A stretch of DNA of 64,000 bases, taken from LMUY01 sp964244585. Lineage in GTDB: Bacteria; Pseudomonadota; Alphaproteobacteria; Acetobacterales; Acetobacteraceae. The notes below the pieces were generated by a model, which was given only the letters and a program-made list of their open reading frames with translations, ran no database searches and had not been told where the DNA came from. Each line of letters starts with the position of its first letter. The stretch's first letter is position 1. The position numbers and the translations under genes were made by a program. The stretch is taken from the NCBI GenBank assembly GCA_964244585.1, contig CAXTJM010000004.1, forward strand, positions 62,001 through 126,000, written 5' to 3'. Of the stretch, positions 25,799 to 33,058 are shown piece by piece.

Positions 25799-26449
25799 AT
25801 GGCGTCTCCGATCCTCGCCGGCCTCACGATCCTGATGCTGGGCGACAGCCATTTCGCGACCCAAGGCTACCTGGTGACGACCTTGCAGGACGCGCTGATC
25901 CAGCAGGGCGCCAAGGTCGTCACGGAAGCGGCATGCGGCGCCCCGGCGGGGGTCTGGGCCGAGGCCGGGATCGCACCGTGCGGATATGCCGAGCGGGTGC
26001 AGTCCGGACCGATCAAGAAGGACAATTCCAGCCACGCCCACGTGCCAAGCTTCGAGGCGCTGGTCGAGAAATACCACCCGACCCTGGTGGTGATCGGCTC
26101 TGGCGACACGATGGCCGGCTATGCGCAGGCCGCCCTGCCCGGAGCGTGGATCAGCGATCAGATCAAGGACATCACCCAGCGCATCCAGGCCGCCAACCTG
26201 CCCTGCGTCTGGATTGGGCCCGGCTGGGGGACGGAGGGTGGTCCCTACTTCAAGACCTACGCCCGCGTGCGGGAGATGAATACCTACCTGGCGAGCAACG
26301 TGGCGCCCTGCCGTTACATCGACAGCACGAAATTCGCCCAGCCCGGCGAATGGTCCACCTTCGATGGACAGCACTATACCCTGCCCGCGTACCAGAAATG
26401 GGGGCTGGCGATCGAACAGTCCATCGTGGCACTCGCCCAGGCGAAGTAG
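25799..26449 (+). CDS. SGNH-hydrolase-like protein of an O-acetylation cluster
   Basis: Encodes 216 residues from ATG 25799; an ATG at 25754 would add 15 residues, and neither start has a strong RBS. The block ILMLGDSHFATQGYL near residue 11 has the Gly-Asp-Ser start of SGNH esterases/acetyltransferases, and FDGQHYTLPAYQKWG near 190 carries the C-terminal Asp/His pair. VVIGSGDT near 98 is another family block. It probably acts in the envelope on an acetylated sugar. It is followed after 49 bases by the MBOAT gene, matching the AlgI/AlgJ/AlgX-type O-acetylation machinery. No convincing signal peptide is visible. Confidence 0.75.
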   Translation: MASPILAGLTILMLGDSHFATQGYLVTTLQDALIQQGAKVVTEAACGAPAGVWAEAGIAPCGYAERVQSGPIKKDNSSHAHVPSFEALVEKYHPTLVVIGSGDTMAGYAQAALPGAWISDQIKDITQRIQAANLPCVWIGPGWGTEGGPYFKTYARVREMNTYLASNVAPCRYIDSTKFAQPGEWSTFDGQHYTLPAYQKWGLAIEQSIVALAQAK

Positions 26450-26498
26450 CCGCCGGACGCGCGAAGACCCTCCGTTCCCTGCCCGGAAAAGCGCCACC

Positions 26499-27902
26499 GT
26501 GATCTTCGCGTCCTTCGAGTTCCTCTTCCTCTTCCTGCCGGTGTTCTTCGTCGTCTACTACCTGACGCCGGCCCGGCTGCGGAACTGGCCCATCCTGATC
26601 ATGTCCTGGGCGTTCTACGCCTGGTGGCGGGTGGATTTCCTGGCGCTGCTGATCTGCGTGACGGCCTTCACCTTTCTCACCTCGCGCATGATGGTGGGTG
26701 CCGGACTGGGCAGCCGGGTGGGCAAGCTGTGGCTGCAGGCCGGGCTGGTCGGCAACCTCGGGGTGCTGGGCTATTTCAAATACGCCAATTTCGGCGTGGA
26801 CTCGCTGAACGGCGTGCTGGCGGTCGGCGACTTCAACCCGGTCGTCTGGTCCGAGATCGTGTTGCCGGCGGGCCTGTCGTTCTACGTGCTGCAATCGATC
26901 AGCTACCTAGTGGATGTCTGGCGCGGGACCATCCCGGTCAGCCGGTCATTGCTGAACTATGCCGCCTACAAGGCCATGTTCTCGCAGCTCATCGCCGGGC
27001 CGATCGTGCGTTACGCGCAGATCGCGGACGAGTTGAAGGGGCGGGTGCAGAGCCTGGCGCTGTTCGGCCTGGGCGCCCGGCGCTTCATGGTCGGGTTCTG
27101 CATGAAGGTTATCATCGCCGACACGCTGAGCCCGCTGGTGGACGCGATCTTCAAGCTGCCGGCGCCCACGCTGGCGGATGGCTGGCTGGGTGCGGTGGCG
27201 TACACGCTGCAGCTCTATTTCGACTTCGCCGGGTACTCGGCGATGGCGATCGGGCTGGCGTTGATGATCGGCTTCCACTTTCCGGAGAATTTCGACTTTC
27301 CCTACCTGTCGGGCTCGATCCAGGCCTTCTGGCAGCGCTGGCACATGACGCTGTCCTCGTTCCTGCGCGACTACCTCTACATCTCGCTGGGTGGCAACCG
27401 GCGCGGCGCGGTGCGGACCTACGTGAACCTGTTCGCCACCATGCTGATCGGCGGGCTGTGGCATGGCGCCAACTGGACCTTCGTCGCCTGGGGAGCCTGG
27501 CAAGGCGGCCTGCTGGCGCTGCACCGGTACTACGCCTCGCGCGGTGGCAAGATGCCCTACGCCGCGGGCCATTCGCTGACCCTGTTGGCCGTGGTGCTGG
27601 GCTGGGTGGTGTTCCGCGCCGATGATTTCGGCCAGGCCCTGCGGATGTATACCGGCATGCTGGGCCTGCACGGCGCCGGCGTTTCGGATGACCTGGCATG
27701 GCAGTTGACGCCCGACCGGCTCTGGATGGTCGCGATTGGGGTGTTCGTGGTCTACGTGCCGTTGATGGAGCGCCCGGTGGCGGCGGCGTTCGGGCGTATC
27801 GGCAACGGCATGTCGCTGGTGGCGCCGCTGTGCGGGTTCATGCTGGCGATGGTGCTGCTGTACAGCCGCGCCGCCGTGCCCTTCCTGTATTTCCAGTTCT
27901 GA
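26499..27902 (+). CDS. MBOAT family O-acyltransferase (AlgI-like)
   Basis: Encodes 467 residues from GTG 26499. It is a polytopic membrane protein starting VIFASFEFLFLFLPVFFVVYY, as in AlgI/DltB-type MBOATs. The motif FWQRWHMTLSSFLRDYLYI is near residue 278 and the catalytic His322 is in GGLWHGANWTFVAWG. The family moves an acyl group, usually acetyl, across the inner membrane for transfer to an extracytoplasmic polysaccharide by an AlgJ/AlgX-like partner. Those partners flank it: an SGNH protein upstream and an AlgX/AlgJ-like protein downstream, overlapping by TGATG. Confidence 0.93.
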   Translation: MIFASFEFLFLFLPVFFVVYYLTPARLRNWPILIMSWAFYAWWRVDFLALLICVTAFTFLTSRMMVGAGLGSRVGKLWLQAGLVGNLGVLGYFKYANFGVDSLNGVLAVGDFNPVVWSEIVLPAGLSFYVLQSISYLVDVWRGTIPVSRSLLNYAAYKAMFSQLIAGPIVRYAQIADELKGRVQSLALFGLGARRFMVGFCMKVIIADTLSPLVDAIFKLPAPTLADGWLGAVAYTLQLYFDFAGYSAMAIGLALMIGFHFPENFDFPYLSGSIQAFWQRWHMTLSSFLRDYLYISLGGNRRGAVRTYVNLFATMLIGGLWHGANWTFVAWGAWQGGLLALHRYYASRGGKMPYAAGHSLTLLAVVLGWVVFRADDFGQALRMYTGMLGLHGAGVSDDLAWQLTPDRLWMVAIGVFVVYVPLMERPVAAAFGRIGNGMSLVAPLCGFMLAMVLLYSRAAVPFLYFQF

Positions 27903-29050
27903 TGGCCAGTCCTGGCAGCACCGTGGCGCTGACGCACCGCCGGGCCGGCATCGACACGGCGCGGCTGCAAGGCTGGGTCATGATCGCGATCCTCGCCATC
28001 GGGTTCGGCCTGGGCATCGCCACCCTGGCCAAGCCGGGGCCGCAGCGCCGCCTGGCAGAGACGATGACGGTGCCGGCCTTCCTGGGCGGCCACACCGCCG
28101 CCGCCGTCAACTATGCCATGGCGCACGACCTGCCGGTCGGCGACTGGCTTTCGGCGGCGGGCGGCGTCCTGCGCTGGCGGATCTTCGCCTCGGGTGGCCC
28201 GCAGGTGACGGTGGGCTGCGGCGGCTGGCTGTACCTGACCGAGGAGCTGCGGCCCTGGCCAGCTGGAGATGCCGCGATGAAGGCGCGGGCGGACACGTTG
28301 CACGCAGTGGCCCGGGACCTGGCGGCGCAGGGCATCGCGCTCCGGGTCGTGCTGGTGCCGGACAAGACGCGGGTGGAGCGGGAGCATGCCTGCGGCGTGC
28401 CCTACTCGACGCAATCGGACGCGCGCTATGGCACGTTCGCCAAGATGCTGGCGGGTTTGCCGGTGGTGGACTTGCTGGCGACCTATGGCGGGGTCCGCAC
28501 GCCGCTCTATTACCGCACCGACACGCATTGGAACGAGGACGGCGCGGCCATTGCCGCCGCGGCGACCGCCGCCGCGACCGACGCCCCGATCGGGCGGGAC
28601 CGGCCATTCGCCACGGAGCTCGGCGAGGAGGCCGATCGCGCCGGCGATCTGCTGCGGTTGATGGGCCTGGAGCATGTGTCCGACCTGGCCATCCCGCTGC
28701 GGCCCCTGCCCGACCGCGAACGCCCGGCCACGACCAAGGAGACCAACCCGCCCGCGGAGGCCGGCGGCCTGCTGGACGACGCGCCGGTGCCGGAGGTGGC
28801 ACTGGTGGGCAGCTCCTACTCCGTCAACGCCAATTTCCTCGGTGCGCTGGAACAGGCGCTCTCGGCGCCGGTCGGCCAGTTCGCGCAAGCGGGCGGCGCG
28901 TTCTGGGGGTCGGCACGGGACTATTTCCGCAGCCCGGCGTTCAAGGAGACGCCGCCCAAGCTGGTGATCTGGGAAGTCCCGGAGCGCGTCGTCAACCAGC
29001 CGATCGGCGACGAGGAGGCGGCTTTCCTGCGCAATTGGCGAGGGCAATGA
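27902..29050 (+). CDS. AlgX/AlgJ-like SGNH polysaccharide O-acetyltransferase
   Basis: Encodes 382 residues from an ATG overlapping the MBOAT stop. A single membrane anchor (about residues 19-42) is followed by a periplasmic SGNH-like domain. GGWLYLTEEL near 110 is the family start block. YYRTDTHWNEDGA contains the catalytic Asp207/His209 pair, and LVGSSYSVN near 302 supplies the Ser304 region. It would transfer the acetyl group exported by the MBOAT protein to a surface polysaccharide. The substrate is unknown; no alginate or cellulose genes are visible here. The ligA start overlaps its stop codon by 4 bases. Confidence 0.85.
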   Translation: MASPGSTVALTHRRAGIDTARLQGWVMIAILAIGFGLGIATLAKPGPQRRLAETMTVPAFLGGHTAAAVNYAMAHDLPVGDWLSAAGGVLRWRIFASGGPQVTVGCGGWLYLTEELRPWPAGDAAMKARADTLHAVARDLAAQGIALRVVLVPDKTRVEREHACGVPYSTQSDARYGTFAKMLAGLPVVDLLATYGGVRTPLYYRTDTHWNEDGAAIAAAATAAATDAPIGRDRPFATELGEEADRAGDLLRLMGLEHVSDLAIPLRPLPDRERPATTKETNPPAEAGGLLDDAPVPEVALVGSSYSVNANFLGALEQALSAPVGQFAQAGGAFWGSARDYFRSPAFKETPPKLVIWEVPERVVNQPIGDEEAAFLRNWRGQ

Positions 29051-31110
29051 CGGACCGCACACCGGACGAGCTGACCGAGGAAGAGGCTGCTGCCGAGTTG
29101 GAGCGGCTGGCGGCCGAGATCGCGAGGCACGACAGGCTGTACAACACCGAGGACGCTCCCGAGATCACCGACGCGGACTACGACGCGCTGCGGCGCCGCA
29201 ATGCCGCGATCGAGGCCGTGTTTCCCAGCCTGATCCGGCCGGACAGCCCGTCGCAGAAGGTGGGTGCGGCGGCGGCGAGCGGGTTCGGCAAGATCAACCA
29301 CCGCGTGCCGATGCTCAGCCTGGACAACGCGTTCAGCCGCGCCGATTTCGATGAGTTCTGCGCCCGGGCACGACGTTTCCTGGGTTTGAGGGACCAGCCC
29401 CTGGCCATGGTCGCGGAGCCGAAGATCGACGGGCTGTCGATTTCGCTGACCTACGAGAAGGGGCGGCTGGCGCATGCCGCCACGCGCGGCGACGGTGCGG
29501 AAGGCGAGGACGTGACCGCGAATTTCCGCACGATGAAGGGCGTGCCGATGCGGCTGAGCGGGACCGCGCCGGCGCTGATCGAGATCCGCGGCGAGGTCTT
29601 CATGACGAAGGCCGACTTCTTGGCGCTGAACCAGGCCCAGGTGGCTGCCGGACTGCGGGTCTATGCCAATCCACGCAATTCCGCCGCCGGCAGCCTGCGG
29701 CAGCTCGATGCCAAGGTGACGGCGGCCCGCGCCCTGTCGTTGTTCGCCTATGCCTTCGGGGAGGTGAGCGCGCCGCCCGCGGCGACCCATTGGGGCTACC
29801 TGCAACAACTCGCGGCCTGGGGCTTCAGCGTGAGCCCGTTGAACCAGCGGGTGGACCAGGAGGGAGCCGAGGCGTTCCACGCCGCAATGGCGGAGCGCCG
29901 GGCAAGCCTGCCGTATGACATTGACGGAGTGGTCTACAAGATCGACGACCTGGCGCTGCAACGCCGGCTGGGCTTCATCGGCCGCACGCCGCGCTGGGCG
30001 ACTGCCTGGAAGTTCCCGGCCGAGCGGGCCACCACGGTGCTGGAGAAGATCGACATCCAGGTGGGCCGCACCGGCTCGCTGACGCCTGTGGCGTGGTTGC
30101 AGGGCGTGAACGTGGGCGGCGTGCTGGTCACGCGGGCGACGCTGCACAACGAGGACGAGATCAGCCGCAAGGATTTGCGGGTCGGCGACACGGTGGAACT
30201 GCAGCGGGCCGGGGACGTGATCCCGCAGATCATCCGCCCGGTTCCGGACGGGCAGCACGAGGCCCGAGCCAAATTCGTCTTCCCCGGGCACTGCCCGGCC
30301 TGCGGCAGCCTGGCGGTCCGGGCGGAGGGCGAGGTGGTGCGACGCTGCACCGGCGGCTTGACCTGCCCGGCACAGACGATCGAGCGGCTGGTGCATTTCG
30401 TCAGCCGGCCGGCCTTCGACATCGAGCACCTGGGCGAGCAGACCGTGCGCGCCTTCCACGCCGACGGGTTTATCGACAGCCCGGCCGACATCTTCCGGCT
30501 GCACGGCCACGAGGCTGCGATCGCTGGGCGGGAGGGCTGGGGCAGCACCAGCGCGGCCAACCTGATGCGGTCGATCGAGGCGCGGCGGAGCATCTCCCTG
30601 GCCCGGTTCATCTACGCGCTGGGCATCCGCCGCATCGGGGAGGCCAATGCCAAGCTGCTGGCCCGGCATTACGGCACATTGGCGCATTGGCGCGAGCAGA
30701 TGGCGGCGGCCACGGTGATCGGGTCGGAAGAGCGGCAGGCGCTGGGCAGCATCATGCGGGTGGGGGGCGCGATCGCGGACGAGCTGGTCGGGTTCTTCGG
30801 CGAGCCGCGCAACCTGGCGGTGCTGGACGACCTCGCGGCGGAGTTGGACGTGCAGCCGGAGAAGGCGGCGGCGGGCGGCCCGCTCTCCGGCAAGTCCATC
30901 GTATTCACCGGCTCGTTGGCGACCATGACACGGCCGGAAGCCAAGGCGCGCGCTGAGGCGCTGGGCGCCCGCGTGACGGACAGCGTGTCGAAGAAGACGG
31001 ATCTGGTGGTGCTTGGGGCGGACGCCGGCTCGAAGGCGAAGAAGGCGGCCGAACTCGGCATCACGGCGCTGGACGAGGCGGGATGGCGGGAGGTCGCCGG
31101 GCTGGATTAG
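29047..31110 (+). CDS. ligA: NAD-dependent DNA ligase LigA
   Basis: Encodes 687 residues, the normal length. Domain order: NAD-binding Ia region (LYNTEDAPEITDADYDALRR near 30), adenylation domain with Lys126 in AEPKIDGLSISL, OB-fold (TGSLTPVAWL), Cys4 zinc finger (HCPACGSLAV plus CTGGLTC near 414-440), helix-hairpin-helix region, and a C-terminal BRCT domain (GKSIVFTGSLATMTR from about 616). It is the essential replicative ligase. Its ATG overlaps the stop of the O-acetyltransferase gene (ATGA), an odd partnership that ties it to that operon. Its stop overlaps the convergent DUF72 gene by 4 bases. Confidence 0.97.
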   Translation: MTDRTPDELTEEEAAAELERLAAEIARHDRLYNTEDAPEITDADYDALRRRNAAIEAVFPSLIRPDSPSQKVGAAAASGFGKINHRVPMLSLDNAFSRADFDEFCARARRFLGLRDQPLAMVAEPKIDGLSISLTYEKGRLAHAATRGDGAEGEDVTANFRTMKGVPMRLSGTAPALIEIRGEVFMTKADFLALNQAQVAAGLRVYANPRNSAAGSLRQLDAKVTAARALSLFAYAFGEVSAPPAATHWGYLQQLAAWGFSVSPLNQRVDQEGAEAFHAAMAERRASLPYDIDGVVYKIDDLALQRRLGFIGRTPRWATAWKFPAERATTVLEKIDIQVGRTGSLTPVAWLQGVNVGGVLVTRATLHNEDEISRKDLRVGDTVELQRAGDVIPQIIRPVPDGQHEARAKFVFPGHCPACGSLAVRAEGEVVRRCTGGLTCPAQTIERLVHFVSRPAFDIEHLGEQTVRAFHADGFIDSPADIFRLHGHEAAIAGREGWGSTSAANLMRSIEARRSISLARFIYALGIRRIGEANAKLLARHYGTLAHWREQMAAATVIGSEERQALGSIMRVGGAIADELVGFFGEPRNLAVLDDLAAELDVQPEKAAAGGPLSGKSIVFTGSLATMTRPEAKARAEALGARVTDSVSKKTDLVVLGADAGSKAKKAAELGITALDEAGWREVAGLD

Positions 31111-31898
31111 CTGCGGATGCGAGCGATGAACGCCTGGGCGGCGTCGGGAGCGCGGACCTTGTCGCCGCTGATGAAGAACACGAAACATTCCCGCGCGTCC
31201 GCCACGGCCTCGGGAGCTGCCAAGGGCAGGTCGACCACCGGCGTGCCGGACGCCCAGCATCGGGCGCGGCCAGCCCAGGCATCCAGCGCCGCCGACGCGT
31301 AGCCCTCGGGTTCGGCCTCGGCATTGCGTTGCAGCCGGGCGTAGACGAAGGGAGCGGTCAGGTCCCCCAGCAAGGCATGTTTGTCGGACTCGATGATCGC
31401 GGCCGCGACCCGGTGTTGCCGCAGCAGGGTGAACCATTGCGGCACCGCGAAGCTTTCGTGCCGGGCCTCGATGACATGGCGGAGCGGCACCCCGCGATGA
31501 ACCGGCGGCAGCAGCGCCAGGAATGCCGCGAACGCCTCCGCGTCGAAGCGGCGGGTCGGTGGAAACTGCCACAGGATGGGGCCGAGCGCGTCACCCAACT
31601 CCGACAGACCCGAGTCGAGGAAGCGTGCGATCGAGGGCTCCGACTCCGCGAGGGCCGTGCGATGGGTGGTCACCCTCGGCGCCTTCAGGGCGAAGACGAA
31701 GCCGTCCGGCACCTCGGCGCGCCACTTCGCGAAACTCGCCGGGCTCTGCGTGCGGTAGAAGGTGCCGTTGATCTCGATCGCGGTCAGCCGTCCGGCGGCG
31801 TAGGCGAGCTCCTTCGCCTGCACCAGGCCCGGCGGGTAGAAGGGACCGCGCCAGGGCGCGAAGGTCCAGCCGCCAATGCCTACGCGGATCGGCTTCAT
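31107..31898 (-). CDS. DUF72 domain-containing protein (YecE family)
   Basis: Encodes 263 residues from ATG 31898, overlapping the prfB stop (ATGA). It begins KPIRVGIGGWTFAPWRGPFYP, the standard DUF72 opening, followed by EINGTFYRTQSPASFAKW, FVFALKAPRVTTHR and LWQFPPTRRFD; HVIEARHESF near residue 138 and a late FFISGDKVRAP complete the TIM-barrel pattern. The biochemical function is unknown. It is the last gene of the amiC-PBP1A-prfB minus-strand block and converges with ligA. Confidence 0.92.
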   Translation of the reverse strand: MKPIRVGIGGWTFAPWRGPFYPPGLVQAKELAYAAGRLTAIEINGTFYRTQSPASFAKWRAEVPDGFVFALKAPRVTTHRTALAESEPSIARFLDSGLSELGDALGPILWQFPPTRRFDAEAFAAFLALLPPVHRGVPLRHVIEARHESFAVPQWFTLLRQHRVAAAIIESDKHALLGDLTAPFVYARLQRNAEAEPEGYASAALDAWAGRARCWASGTPVVDLPLAAPEAVADARECFVFFISGDKVRAPDAAQAFIARIRS

Positions 31899-33026
31899 TG
31901 CGCCTGGGCGCTCGCCTCGCTGCGGGTGCCCCCGACCCGGGCGGCCAGGGCCGCGGCCATGAAGTCGTCCAGCGCACCGTCCAGCACGGCGGCCGGGTTG
32001 GATTTCTCCACCCCGGTGCGCAGGTCCTTGACCATCTGGTAGGGGGCCAGGACATAGGAGCGGATCTGGTGGCCCCAGCCGATATCGGTCTTGGACGCCT
32101 CGGTCGCCGCGCTGGCCAGTTCGCGCTTCTGCAACTCCGCCTCGTACATACGGGCACGCAGCATCTCCATCGCGGTGGCACGGTTGCGATGCTGGCTGCG
32201 GTCGGTCTGGCAGGCGACGATGATCCCGGTGGGAACGTGGGTGATCCGGATGGCGGATTCCGTCTTGTTGACGTGCTGGCCGCCAGCGCCCGAGGCACGG
32301 AAGGTGTCCACCTTCAGGTCCGACGGGTCGATCTCGATCTGGATCGTGTCGTCTATCACCGGGTAGACATAGACCGAGGCGAACGAGGTCTGCCGCCGGG
32401 CTGCACTGTCGAAGGGCGAGATGCGGACCAGGCGGTGCACCCCGCCCTCGGTCTTCAACCAGCCATAGGCATTGGGGCCGGTCACCTGGAAGGTGGCGGA
32501 TTTGATGCCCGCCTGCTCCCCCTCGCTCTGTTCCATGAGCTGAATCTTGTAGCCGCGGGCCTCGGCCCAGCGGGTGTACATGCGGGCAAGCATTTCGGCC
32601 CAATCCTGCGCCTCCGTACCGCCGGCGCCGCTGTTCACTTCCAGGAACGCGTCCCGGCCGTCGGCCTCGCCGGAGAGCAGGCTTTCGATTTCGCGCCGCT
32701 TGGCCTCGCCGGCGGCGCGGCGCAGGACGGCGATGCCCTCGGCGACCAAGTCGGTATCGGAGTCGGCCTCGCCCAACGCGATCAGTTCGAGGGTGTCGGC
32801 GACTTCGGCCTCAAGCGCCTGGACGCCCTCCACCTGGCCCGCCAGCTGCGTGCGTTCCCGCATCAAGGCCTGGGCGGCGGCGGCGTCGTTCCAGAGGTCG
32901 GGGTCCTCGGCACGGTGGTTCAGCTCGGCCAGGCGTTCGTTGGCGGCATCCCAGTCAAAGATGCCTCCTTAGCAGCGCCACGGACTGCCTGATCTGTTCG
33001 TTGAGGGTGTCGGATTCAGTGGACAT
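31895..33026 (-). CDS. prfB: Peptide chain release factor 2 with programmed +1 frameshift
   Basis: The gene starts at ATG 33026 and reads 23 codons to an in-frame TGA at 32957-32955. A +1 slip there continues as DWDAANERLAELNH... for 353 more residues to 31895, giving 376 residues, the normal RF2 length. The peptidyl-hydrolysis motif GAGGQHVNKTESAIR, the upstream EVNSGAGGTEAQDW, and the PCRF domain are intact. RF2 releases peptides at UGA and UAA; low RF2 allows the shift at its own UGA, an autoregulatory switch. Calling only the longest open frame would wrongly start the gene at 32866. It lies between PBP1A and DUF72, overlapping the latter. Confidence 0.96.
32954..32969 (-). promoter_or_regulatory. 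RF2 programmed +1 ribosomal frameshift site
   Basis: Read on the minus strand: AGGAGG (32969-32964), three spacer bases CAT, then the slippery CTT followed by TGA and C (32960-32954). The internal Shine-Dalgarno at this spacing, the CUU slip codon and the UGA-C context match the E. coli prfB recoding signal element by element. The upstream frame stops here and the downstream RF2 frame begins one base later. Confidence 0.95.
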
Positions 33027-33058
33027 CGATGGCCTAGAATGATGGGTGGCGCGGCAGG

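Noticed and set aside
31899..32603. Upstream extension of the DUF72 frame through prfB
   Set aside because: Antisense-type composition overlapping prfB in another frame; the DUF72 family start and ATGA overlap fit 31898.
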